From contig DATKYS010000017.1 in the NCBI GenBank assembly GCA_035528375.1, positions 1-6,089 on the forward strand: DNA of 6,089 nt, written 5' to 3'. The stretch is from a bacterium. Lineage in GTDB: Bacteria > RBG-13-66-14. The position numbers and the translations under genes were made by a program. Under the pieces are notes generated by a model that was not told where the DNA came from, did not search any database, and was given only the letters and a program-made list of their open reading frames with translations. Below, one piece after another: positions 1-5,622 of this stretch (position 1 is the first letter of the stretch; every line of letters starts with the position of its first letter).

Positions 1-1
1 C

Positions 2-27
2 GGGCGGGTGTGGACACCCGCCCCTAC
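2..27 (-). repeat. Palindromic repeat unit headed by GTAGGGG (unit 1)
   Basis: GGGCGGGTGT (2-11) and ACACCCGCCC (14-23) form a perfect 10-bp inverted repeat with a 2-bp centre. On the minus strand the palindrome is preceded by GTAGGGG (27-21), which overlaps its arm. The whole unit resembles the other units in this region and may be truncated by the window edge. It may form a hairpin in RNA but lacks a T-run. Confidence 0.75.
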
Positions 28-61
28 GGTCATCGCACGCCAACGGCCATAGAACGTTATG

Positions 62-162
62 TGTAGGGTGGCCCCTCTGCGGGCCGCCGTGTTACGGGGC
101 GAATGCGTGGATAAATCGGCGGGGATAGGTATATGCGCCCGAAGGGAAATCCCCGCCCTACA
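62..162. repeat. 101-bp element with TGTAGGG/CCCTACA terminal inverted repeats (units 2 and 3)
   Basis: TGTAGGG (62-68) and CCCTACA (156-162) are a perfect 7-bp terminal inverted repeat; over 10 bp the ends agree at 9 positions (TGTAGGGTGG against TGTAGGGCGG). Inside are two further palindromes. GGTGGCCC (67-74) pairs with GGGCCGCC (81-88) with one G-T wobble, and GGCGGGGAT (118-126) pairs perfectly with ATCCCCGCC (149-157). A small CCC-GAA-GGG palindrome (138-146) is nested in the second. There is no transposase gene, so if mobile it would be a non-autonomous, MITE- or REP-like element. No target-site duplication was identified. Confidence 0.55.
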
Positions 163-244
163 TTTGGGTACGCGACGGAGGAATAACCTGACGTGTGGGC
201 CTGCACACCCTCCCCTGCGGCGCGGGACTCACCCCCCACGCCGG

Positions 245-673
245 TCACATCCCCCGAAGCTCCTCCAGGTGCCGGTGGAAGCGCCCGTAGTGGCCCAGGG
301 CCAGCTCCAGGTCGCGCCGGTGCCGGGACTCACTGAAGCGCCCCAGGCCGCGGATGGTCGCCCGCAGCTCGTCCTTGGCGAAACCGGCGAAGTTCAGGAA
401 GCTCTGAACCCCGTCCACCTCCTCCAGCCAGGGCCGCACGTCGAAGGATTTCCCGCCCTCGACCACCCCCTCCGAGGCCTCGATGACCCGGACGCCTATC
501 CCCTCCAGGGCGTCGGCGGTGGCCCGCGGGTCCTCGAAGTCCCCCGAGACCCAGGCGACCCCCAGGGCCGCGACGGCGACGGCGAGCACCGCGGTCGCCC
601 AGTGCGCCGCCCGGCGGGGTACGCTCAGCCCGAAGACCGCGTAGGTCGGTCCCTTTCTTTTACTTCGCCTCAT
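245..673 (-). CDS. Small single-pass membrane protein, paralogue of the lipoprotein
   Basis: This 142-residue protein of no recognised family has a basic N-terminus (MRRSKRKG), one hydrophobic segment at about 24-43, then a soluble helical domain of about 100 residues. The positive-inside pattern predicts N-terminus in the cytoplasm and domain outside; a long uncleaved signal anchor is the likely reading. Residues 77-132 align without gaps to residues 56-111 of the lipoprotein encoded just upstream, with 14 identities by eye including W82, K100, R104, G111, D121, Y129 and F132. The ATG at 673 is directly preceded by GGAGG with no spacer, and a GAGGTG lies 10 nt away. No other in-frame start is better, so coupling to the overlapping lipoprotein gene (14 bp) is likely. 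It is the last gene of the run, with nothing convincing after it to the left edge. Confidence 0.75.
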   Translation of the reverse strand: MRRSKRKGPTYAVFGLSVPRRAAHWATAVLAVAVAALGVAWVSGDFEDPRATADALEGIGVRVIEASEGVVEGGKSFDVRPWLEEVDGVQSFLNFAGFAKDELRATIRGLGRFSESRHRRDLELALGHYGRFHRHLEELRGM

Positions 674-1049
674 CCTCCGACATCACCTCGACCAAAATCC
701 GGTCCATCACCTCTTCGAAGTGGTGGTAGTAATCCATGCCGGTCACGTAGTCGTTGGGCAGCTTGCCCACGGCGTAGGAACCGAAGGCGGTGACCGCGTC
801 GCGCAGCGCCGCCTTGGCCTGCCGGGCCAGCTCGTGGGTGGCGGGGACGTCCTCCACCTGGACGAGCCAGGCCGTGGTCTCGAAGCCCTCCGCCTCGATT
901 TTGTCCGCCGCGGCCAGCAGCTCCTCGGCCAGGGGGAAGAGCGCCTCCAGGGAATCGGCGAGGGGAACTTCGGCCTCCTCCCCGGCGCACCCGGCAATAA
1001 ATACGAGTCCGACCAGCGCGGCCGGAACGAGCCATCTACCCATCCTCAT
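660..1049 (-). CDS. Small lipoprotein, paralogue of the next gene
   Basis: This 129-residue predicted lipoprotein has a basic start, a hydrophobic core (about 7-19) and an I-A-G-C lipobox giving lipidation at C21. The mature part (about 108 residues) is mostly helical, acidic near its start, and matches no family I recognise. It carries a pattern F56-x4-W61-L62-x2-V65-x2-V68-x6-A75-x2-A78-K79-x2-L82-R83-x6-G90-x9-D100-x7-Y108-x2-F111, and the neighbouring small membrane protein has the same pattern with the same spacing. Two ATGs compete: 1049 (Shine-Dalgarno GGAGG only 3 nt away) and 1043 (spacer 9 nt, 127 residues). The second is as plausible and does not affect the lipobox. The gene overlaps the cvpA-like gene upstream and the next gene downstream by 14 bp. 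Confidence 0.83.
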   Translation of the reverse strand: MRMGRWLVPAALVGLVFIAGCAGEEAEVPLADSLEALFPLAEELLAAADKIEAEGFETTAWLVQVEDVPATHELARQAKAALRDAVTAFGSYAVGKLPNDYVTGMDYYHHFEEVMDRILVEVMSEDEAK

Positions 1050-1611
1050 CTCCCTCCAAGAGTTCCCATTCGCCGTCGTGGACGCCCAGGGTCTCTTCGA
1101 GGCCGGGCCGCCACCAGGCGTCGTCCTCCACCGCCGGGGCCAGCGCCTCGACGAGGTAGGCCAGGGGCTTGGCGAAGGCGGACACCGGTCGTGAAATCGG
1201 CCCCTCGGAGAGCTCCCGGCGCGTCTCGGGCCCCGAGGGCAGGCGGTGGACGAAGAGCACCACGGCGGCGCAGATGAGCACGCCCTTGAACAGACCCAGC
1301 ACCGCGCCCCCGAGGTGGTTCAGCCAGCCGGCGATGGTGGCGTCTATGAGCGTCGTCAGGAACTTTTCCACGAAGTGCAGCCCGACCAGCACCGCGATGA
1401 AGACGCAGATGAAGGCGATGGGCCCGCTCAAGTCGAAGCCGGCCACGTCCACGGCGAAGAGCCGCCCCAGTGGCGTGTAGAGTACGGCGGCGAGCATGTA
1501 GGCCAGGATGATGCTCACCAGGCCCAGGGCCTCGCTCACCAGGCCCACGAGCAGCCCCCGCAGGAGCATCCCGGCCATGATTATCCCGAAGAGCCAATCG
1601 GCCCAGCCCAC
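1036..1611 (-). CDS. CvpA-family integral membrane protein
   Basis: This 191-residue inner-membrane protein has the CvpA (colicin V production) fold pattern. Hydrophobic segments lie at about 5-22, 24-46, 62-82 and 101-122. The family hallmark between the last two is present as WLNHLGGAVLGLFKGVLI (96-113), in the usual N-x-x-G-G-x-x-G-x-x-K-G form. An amphipathic region follows, and the tail (about 160-191) is strongly acidic with Trp residues (W166, W167, W182) and ends GDEDG. The tail is probably cytoplasmic, though no orientation was computed. The biochemical role of CvpA proteins is not settled; they are linked to colicin V export and envelope integrity. Translation starts at a GTG with a strong Shine-Dalgarno. 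The stop overlaps the start of the downstream lipoprotein gene by up to 14 bp. Assignment rests on topology plus the glycine motif, since overall conservation in this family is low. Confidence 0.85.
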   Translation of the reverse strand: MGWADWLFGIIMAGMLLRGLLVGLVSEALGLVSIILAYMLAAVLYTPLGRLFAVDVAGFDLSGPIAFICVFIAVLVGLHFVEKFLTTLIDATIAGWLNHLGGAVLGLFKGVLICAAVVLFVHRLPSGPETRRELSEGPISRPVSAFAKPLAYLVEALAPAVEDDAWWRPGLEETLGVHDGEWELLEGDEDG

Positions 1612-1615
1612 TTGA

Positions 1616-1623
1616 ACCTCCTA
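1616..1623 (-). promoter_or_regulatory. Strong Shine-Dalgarno of the cvpA-like gene overlapping the ptb stop
   Basis: Minus strand TAGGAGGTTCAAGTG holds the ptb-like TAG stop (1623-1621), a full AGGAGGT anti-SD match (1622-1616) sharing its last two bases with that stop, and the GTG start (1611-1609). The spacer of 5 nt after AGGAGG is ideal. This supports GTG as the start and points to coupled translation at this junction. Confidence 0.75.
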
Positions 1624-2520
1624 CCCCGCCGCGGCGGTGCACAGTGCGATGGAATTGAGCTTCGTCTCGGTGGTGTCGGCCCGGGACAACAGGACGACGG
1701 GCGCCGTCGCCCCCGCGACCATCCCCCCCACCTTGGCCCCGCCGAGGTAAATCAAGCCCTTGGCGAAGATGTTGCCCACGTGGATGTCGGGAACCAGCAA
1801 GATATCGGCCTTCCCGGCAACGGGACTTTCCACGCCCTTGATCCGCGCCGCCTCGGCGTTCACGGCCAGGTCCAGCGCCAGGGGGCCGTCCACCTCGCAG
1901 GCGCCGAACTGCCCCCGCTCACCCATCTGGGCCAGCGCCGCGGCGTCCAGCGTCTCCGGCATGTCCGGGTTGACCTCCTCCACGGCGGCCAGCACCGCCA
2001 CGTTGGGCCGCTCGTACCCCAGGCGGTGCAGGGCGTTCACCGCGTTGGCAAGAATCTCGGCCTTGGTCGGCTGGTCCGGCCGGATGTTCAACCCGCCGTC
2101 GGTGACCCAGATGAGCCGGTCGTGACCGGGCACCTCCAGGCAGGCGATGTGCGACAGGAGCTCGCCGGAGCGGAGCCCCTTCTGTTTGTCGAGGACGGCC
2201 CTGAGGGTGACGCCGGTTGGTACGCTGCCCTTCATGAGCATCCCGGCCTCGCCCGAGCGGACGGCTTCCACGGCGGCGGCGGCCGTCTCCGCGTCGCCGG
2301 TCACGTCGCGCACCTCGAAGGGGGAGAGGTCCACCTCCGCTTTGCGGGCCGCGGCTTCGATCTCCCCCGCGGGGCCGAAGAGGAGGGCGTCCACCAGCCC
2401 GGCTCCGTGCGCCTGTGACACCGCCTGGAGCGTGTGGGGGTGCGCCGCTCCGGCCACGGCCAGCCGGCGGCGGGCCGCCCCCTTCACCCGGTCGTGGATT
2501 TCCGCGAAACTTTTGAGCAT
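1621..2520 (-). CDS. ptb: Phosphate butyryl/acetyltransferase family enzyme (Ptb-like)
   Basis: This 299-residue cytoplasmic protein of the PTA_PTB family is predicted to convert an acyl-CoA plus phosphate to acyl-phosphate plus CoA. Its length matches phosphate butyryltransferases. The family segments appear in order: MLMKGSVPTGVTLRAVLD (94-111), LLSHIACLEVP (121-131), VTDGGLNIRPDQPTKAEILANAV (139-161), AAVEEVNPDMPETLDAA (178-194), the RGQFGACEVDGPLALDLAV stretch (202-220), a PVAGKADILLVPDIHVGN segment (233-250), and a C-terminal GAKVGGMVAGATAPVVLLSRADT run. Short PTA enzymes are close relatives, so butyryl versus acetyl or propionyl preference cannot be read from the sequence. A good Shine-Dalgarno (GGAGG, 2531-2527) lies 6 nt before the ATG. 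No butyrate or acetate kinase gene lies beside it in this window, although ptb-buk pairs are common. The cvpA-like gene follows after 9 bp. Confidence 0.87.
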   Translation of the reverse strand: MLKSFAEIHDRVKGAARRRLAVAGAAHPHTLQAVSQAHGAGLVDALLFGPAGEIEAAARKAEVDLSPFEVRDVTGDAETAAAAVEAVRSGEAGMLMKGSVPTGVTLRAVLDKQKGLRSGELLSHIACLEVPGHDRLIWVTDGGLNIRPDQPTKAEILANAVNALHRLGYERPNVAVLAAVEEVNPDMPETLDAAALAQMGERGQFGACEVDGPLALDLAVNAEAARIKGVESPVAGKADILLVPDIHVGNIFAKGLIYLGGAKVGGMVAGATAPVVLLSRADTTETKLNSIALCTAAAG

Positions 2521-2538
2521 CGAGGGCCTCCGCAGTGG

Positions 2539-3405
2539 TTAAGGTTCCTCGCCCAACTGGCGCAGCTTGGTGCGCGGGCCGGCGTAGTCCGGGTTCAACT
2601 CCAGCGCCTTCCGGTAGGCCTCCACCGCCTCGGCGGTGCGACCCAGGGCCGCGAGGGCGTCGCCCATGAAGTTCCAGGCCGGGGCGAAATCCGGATTCAT
2701 CTCCACCGCCCGCCGGTACTCGATCAGGGCCCCGGCGTAGTCGCCGGTCTGGTATCGGCAGTCGCCCAGGTAAACCCGGGCCTCGACGAAGGCGGGGTCG
2801 AGCTCGAGGGCGCGCTCGTAGGACCGCGACGCCTCCGCGTAATCCCCCCGGGCGAAGGAACGGTCCCCGGCCAGAAGCTCCTCCACCGCCTCGGGGTCCC
2901 CCGAGGAGAAGGTGCCCGAGGAGTTGGACAGGAGGGCCAGCGCCCCTTGGGCCACCTCGCGGGCCACGGGCTGGAGGGGGTCCATCTCGAGGGCGGTGTG
3001 GGCCGCCGAAAGCGCCGCCTCGACCCGCCCGAGCTTGAGCTCGACGGCGGCGATCCAGGCCCAGGGCTCGGCCGCCGCCGGGTTCACCTCCACCGCCCGC
3101 TTCATCGCCTCCCGCGCCCGGTCCAGGTCGCCCGTGGCGAAGGCCAGGCGCCCCACCGCGAGCTGGTAGGCGTAACTGCCGCTGCGCAGCCGCTCGGGGT
3201 AGGAGTCGGTGAGGTGGGCCAGGCGCGAGGAAACCTCCGCGGCGCTCCCACCGCCCTCCAGGGCGTAGATGAGCTCCCAGCACCCGCGGTCCAGCTCGGC
3301 GGTCAGGGCCCGGTCGCTCTTGACCAGCGGCGGCACCTCGCGGATTTCCAGGGCGCCGTGAGCCGCGGTGATGACGATCAGAAGGATGGGCAGGAATCGC
3401 GTCAT
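2539..3405 (-). CDS. Exported tetratricopeptide-repeat protein
   Basis: This 288-residue protein has an N-terminal secretion signal (MTRFLPILLIVITAAHG, cleavage plausible after G17 with an A-H-G site) and no lipobox, so it is probably periplasmic or secreted. Five TPR-like helical pairs can be seen at roughly 76-109, 113-142, 173-204, 207-238 and 241-272. They show the typical pattern of G-D-Y at the turn, A-x-x-x-Y/A at helix B and a closing L/M-N/D-P, as in GDYAEASRSYERALELDP and GRTAEAVEAYRKALELNP. TPR arrays are protein-protein interaction scaffolds, and no catalytic domain is visible. The start at 3405 is chosen because it begins the signal peptide and overlaps the WYL stop as ATGA. There is no clear Shine-Dalgarno, so translation probably depends on coupling. 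Starts further upstream give an Arg/Pro/Gly-rich shadow of the WYL gene. The ptb-like gene follows after 18 bp. Confidence 0.9.
   Translation of the reverse strand: MTRFLPILLIVITAAHGALEIREVPPLVKSDRALTAELDRGCWELIYALEGGGSAAEVSSRLAHLTDSYPERLRSGSYAYQLAVGRLAFATGDLDRAREAMKRAVEVNPAAAEPWAWIAAVELKLGRVEAALSAAHTALEMDPLQPVAREVAQGALALLSNSSGTFSSGDPEAVEELLAGDRSFARGDYAEASRSYERALELDPAFVEARVYLGDCRYQTGDYAGALIEYRRAVEMNPDFAPAWNFMGDALAALGRTAEAVEAYRKALELNPDYAGPRTKLRQLGEEP
3402..3405 (-). promoter_or_regulatory. ATGA stop/start overlap coupling WYL and TPR genes
   Basis: On the minus strand the bases ATGA contain both the TPR gene's ATG and the WYL gene's TGA. The bases just upstream (ending CGAACCCGAGCC) lack a GGAGG-like site. 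Terminating ribosomes re-initiating on this overlap is therefore the likely way the TPR gene is translated. Confidence 0.7.
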
Positions 3406-4403
3406 GGCTCGGGTTCGTTGTCCTCCAGCAGGCTCCGGGCGTTGCCGGCGACCAGGCGGCGCAGCTCTTCGGGGGCCTCGACGCGGACCTCCCCCGGAAA
3501 ACCGGCCAGCCACCGGGCCAGCTCGGCGAGGTTCGCGCTTCGTAGGGTCAGCCGCAGGGAGCCGTCGGGCTGGAAGGCCATCCGCTGGCTGGGGTGCCAC
3601 TCGCGCTCGGCCACCAGGTGGGCCGCCCGGCCGCGGAACAGGAGCTGCACCCGGTACCCCGGCGAGTCCATCCGGAAGCCGAAGGCGTCGGCCAGGGCGT
3701 CGGCGAAGCTGAAATCGGCCGGCACCGAGTAGTGTTCGGACAGCTCGCGGAACCCCTTCAGCCGCGCCAGGGGTACCGCCGTCCGCTCGTCGGAGTCCGT
3801 ATCCCGCCCCAGGATGTACCAGGCGCCGTCCAGGTTGCAGATGCGGAAAATCTCGAAGGAGAAGCGTCGCCAGTTCTCGCCGGCGCCGGGGACGAAGAGG
3901 TCGGCCTGGATTCTCCTTCTGGAGCGCAGGGCCGCCCCGGCGGCCTCGACGATGCGCGGGTCCACCCGCCAGACGCGGCGCGCGGCATAATCGAACGCGC
4001 CCACCTCGCTCTCGATGACCGCGAGCTCCCGCGAGTCCACCAGGTCCTTCAGGCGCTCGGCGAGACCGGCGAAGGCGGCGCCCCGGGGCTGACCGGGGGA
4101 CTGGGCGGCCAGCTTCCCCGCCAAAAGGACCCCGGCCACCTCGGCGCGGCGCAGGAAGTTGGCCGGCAGCACGTACACCGCATCGGTGTACCGGTAACCG
4201 CCCCCGTAGTCGTCGCGGCGGGCGAAGGCCAGCGGCGCGTTGAGCTGGTCGCGCAGGTAGGCCAGGTCCCGGTAGATGGTCCGCTCGGTCACCTCGAAGC
4301 GCTCGGCGAGGCCCTCGGTGGTCGGATCGCTCCCGGAGCGCACCAGCCGATCAATTTCCAACAGACGCCGCAGGGCGGTCTTGTTCAGGGGTCTGGGCGG
4401 CAT
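3402..4403 (-). CDS. HTH/WYL-domain transcriptional regulator
   Basis: This 333-residue cytoplasmic DNA-binding regulator starts with a winged helix-turn-helix of the DeoR/HTH_11 type (about 9-72). The recognition region is LAERFEVTERTIYRDLAYLR (32-51) and the wing is GGGYRY (67-72). A helical linker follows (about 80-160). The WYL ligand-binding domain covers about 165-235: FEIFRICNLDGAWYILGRD contains the defining W195-Y196-(I)-L198 signature, followed by RTAVPLARLKGFRELSEHYSVP. A C-terminal WCX-like extension runs from about 249 to 318. WYL proteins commonly respond to nucleic-acid or nucleotide-type ligands; the effector here is unknown. The start at 4403 lies 12 bp after the deoC-like stop and has only a weak GGAA-type ribosome site. 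Its stop overlaps the TPR gene start by 4 bp (ATGA). Encoded inside the operon, it may autoregulate it, but it could also act elsewhere. Confidence 0.93.
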   Translation of the reverse strand: MPPRPLNKTALRRLLEIDRLVRSGSDPTTEGLAERFEVTERTIYRDLAYLRDQLNAPLAFARRDDYGGGYRYTDAVYVLPANFLRRAEVAGVLLAGKLAAQSPGQPRGAAFAGLAERLKDLVDSRELAVIESEVGAFDYAARRVWRVDPRIVEAAGAALRSRRRIQADLFVPGAGENWRRFSFEIFRICNLDGAWYILGRDTDSDERTAVPLARLKGFRELSEHYSVPADFSFADALADAFGFRMDSPGYRVQLLFRGRAAHLVAEREWHPSQRMAFQPDGSLRLTLRSANLAELARWLAGFPGEVRVEAPEELRRLVAGNARSLLEDNEPEP

Positions 4404-4415
4404 GGGTCGGTTCCG

Positions 4416-5201
4416 TTAAACGTCGAGTCCATTCTGTTCCCGTTCCTGCAGGCTGTCGAACTCGGCCATGATGTCGGGGGCCGTCCGCGCGCCGATGCGG
4501 TTCGCCCCGGCCTCGAAAAAGCGCGCCGCGTCGTCCAGGGTCCGGATGCCCCCCGCGGCCTTGACGTCCAGCTCCGAGCCGATGACCTCCCGGATCAGCC
4601 GCACGTCGGCGAGCTTCGTGGGTCCGTGGAAACCGGTGGAGGTCTTCACGTAGTCCACGCCGGCCTCGAGGCAGAGCTCCGCCGCCCGGGCCTTCTGGTT
4701 ATTGGTCAAAAGCGGCGTCTCGATGATTATTTTTAAGACCCGCGATCCGGCCACCGCCTTGAGGCGTCGCAGCTCCTCGAGGACCCGCCCGCTCCGCCCG
4801 GCGCGCAGGAGCCCCAGGCTCATCACGGCGTCCAGCTCGTCGGCCCCCTGGGCGATGAGCCTCCCGGCCTCGGCCTCCTTCTCGGACACGGACCGGGTGC
4901 CGAGGGGGAAGTCCACCACCCCGCAGAGGTCGAGCGCGGAGCCGCGGTCGTCAATCCGGGCGCGCGCCTCGGCCATGTGGCGCGGCAGGACGCACACCGC
5001 CTTGATCCCCGCCAGAGCGCACCGGTCCAGGTAACAGGCGAGCTCGACCGAGGTGACGGCGGGGTCCAGGGCGGCGCCGTCCAGGGCCCAGGCCAGGGCT
5101 TTTCGGCCGATGCGGCCGATGAACCCCCAACCCGGCCTCTCTGTCTCGCGGACCTCAGGCGCGGCGCTAACTCTTCCCGTCGGCGGACTGCTCGTCTTCA
5201 T
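4416..5201 (-). CDS. deoC: Deoxyribose-phosphate aldolase (DeoC-like)
   Basis: This 261-residue class I aldolase is expected to cleave 2-deoxyribose-5-phosphate into acetaldehyde and glyceraldehyde-3-phosphate in the cytoplasm, as part of deoxynucleoside catabolism. The key residues are present: the Schiff-base lysine in VKTSTG (K186, equivalent to E. coli K167), the second lysine in VKAAGGIRT (K214, equivalent to K201) and the aspartate in ADELD (D124, equivalent to D102). The family segments CVLP (70-73), DFPLG (97-101) and LKIIIETPLLTN (156-167) are also there. Two positions are unusual. The N-terminal DHTLL-type motif reads DGAAL (41-45), and the phosphate-loop GTSSG/GASS motif reads GART (237-240). 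An N-terminal extension of about 35 residues precedes the barrel. The ATG at 5201 has only a weak Shine-Dalgarno and lies inside the DUF1844 gene; no better in-frame ATG or GTG is seen before the domain. The WYL gene follows 12 bp downstream. Confidence 0.88.
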   Translation of the reverse strand: MKTSSPPTGRVSAAPEVRETERPGWGFIGRIGRKALAWALDGAALDPAVTSVELACYLDRCALAGIKAVCVLPRHMAEARARIDDRGSALDLCGVVDFPLGTRSVSEKEAEAGRLIAQGADELDAVMSLGLLRAGRSGRVLEELRRLKAVAGSRVLKIIIETPLLTNNQKARAAELCLEAGVDYVKTSTGFHGPTKLADVRLIREVIGSELDVKAAGGIRTLDDAARFFEAGANRIGARTAPDIMAEFDSLQEREQNGLDV

Positions 5202-5508
5202 CGGCGGCCGGTTCCTCGGCGGCGGATTCCTTCGGCTTCCCGTCCTTCTCCACCTCGCCCACGTAGTTCAGGTGGAGCTCGGTGAGCATGTTCTTCAACA
5301 GCTTGTCCTCGCCCTCGGTGAGGTTGCCCCGGGTCTTGTGGGCGATGGTATCCAAGAGGTCAATGGAGGCGCGGGCGGCAGCCAGGTCGCGCTCCACCTC
5401 GCCCGTCTCCGGGTGGGCCAGCTTGCCCATCTGAATCAACGCCGACTGGAAGAGGCTGTACACCAGCCCGAGGAAGTTGGCGTCGTGTCTGTCCGAGTCC
5501 TGGGTCAT
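5167..5508 (-). CDS. DUF1844 domain-containing protein
   Basis: This small cytoplasmic protein of 113 residues has no signal peptide or membrane segment. Residues about 11-83 carry the DUF1844 pattern: NFLGLVYSLFQSALIQMGK, then EVERDLAAARASIDLLDTIAHKT, the strongly typical KTRGNLTEGE segment (58-67), and a closing amphipathic helix to NYVGE. The tail (about 86-113) is charged, low in complexity and rich in E, D, A and K, and is probably disordered. The family has no established function. The start is placed at 5508 because the domain begins just after this ATG and a good Shine-Dalgarno (GGGAGG, minus strand 5519-5514) sits 5 nt upstream. A longer in-frame start exists upstream, but it adds Arg-rich sequence with no family resemblance. 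It is the first gene of the run, and its 3' end overlaps the deoC-like gene by 35 bp. Confidence 0.9.
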   Translation of the reverse strand: MTQDSDRHDANFLGLVYSLFQSALIQMGKLAHPETGEVERDLAAARASIDLLDTIAHKTRGNLTEGEDKLLKNMLTELHLNYVGEVEKDGKPKESAAEEPAADEDEQSADGKS

Positions 5509-5560
5509 GCGGTCCTCCCGCGGATGGAGGCAAATGGTTCGACGAGGGGAGTCCTGAGCG

Positions 5561-5588
5561 AGTATCGGCGTTACGCCGGCGCTGTCAC
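5561..5588 (-). promoter_or_regulatory. Candidate sigma-70-type promoter for the eight-gene run
   Basis: On the minus strand GTGACA (5588-5583; 5 of 6 matches to TTGACA) is followed after 16 bp by GATACT (5566-5561; 4 of 6 matches to TATAAT). This would start transcription near 5553 and leave a leader of about 45 nt before the ATG at 5508. The spacer holds a perfect 5-bp inverted repeat, CGGCG-TTA-CGCCG (5566-5578), where a regulator could sit. The match is moderate and a chance occurrence is possible. Its position in the only long gap upstream of the run is the main support. Confidence 0.4.
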
Positions 5589-5622
5589 GGTTTTTGCTTC
5601 GTACAACTCGTCCCGTGCGGTT

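Larger units (their letters stand above)
1..244. other. Intergenic region downstream of the operon, with palindromic repeats
   Basis: This 244-bp region lies beyond the last operon stop and reaches the left edge. Its left two-thirds contain palindromic repeat units headed by GTAGGG, listed separately. The remaining stretch (about 163-244) shows no gene, and no stem-loop with a T-run that would make a clear rho-independent terminator for the minus-strand operon. The open frame on its minus strand runs through the repeats and looks non-coding. Confidence 0.7.

Noticed and set aside
1-162. CRISPR array or integron-type attachment sites
   Set aside because: The units are palindromic, differ in sequence and spacing, and change orientation. 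There are no regular spacers, and no cas or integrase genes in the window.
163-244. Possible rho-independent terminator after the operon
   Set aside because: Only weak pairing (GTGTG 193-197 with CACAC 204-208) is seen and there is no T-run on the minus strand.
57-248. 63-codon minus-strand frame starting at a GTG that overlaps the last operon stop
   Set aside because: The overlap looks like coupling, but there is no usable Shine-Dalgarno, the product has no recognisable features, and the frame runs through the palindromic repeats. It is most likely chance.
1246-2418. Long plus-strand open frame (390 codons), with similar ones at 2434-3732 and 3594-4736
   Set aside because: These lie antisense to the ptb, TPR, WYL and neighbouring genes. 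Their products are rich in H, Q, G, R and P with no recognisable domain, as expected for the complementary strand of GC-rich genes.
1919-3283. Minus-strand open frame of 454 codons across the TPR and ptb genes
   Set aside because: It is in another frame over two well-supported genes, and its product is an Arg/Gly/Pro-rich low-complexity sequence.
3406-3600. Upstream extension of the TPR protein
   Set aside because: The added residues are Arg/Pro/Ala-rich and overlap the WYL gene. The signal peptide beginning at 3405 and the ATGA junction fit a start there.
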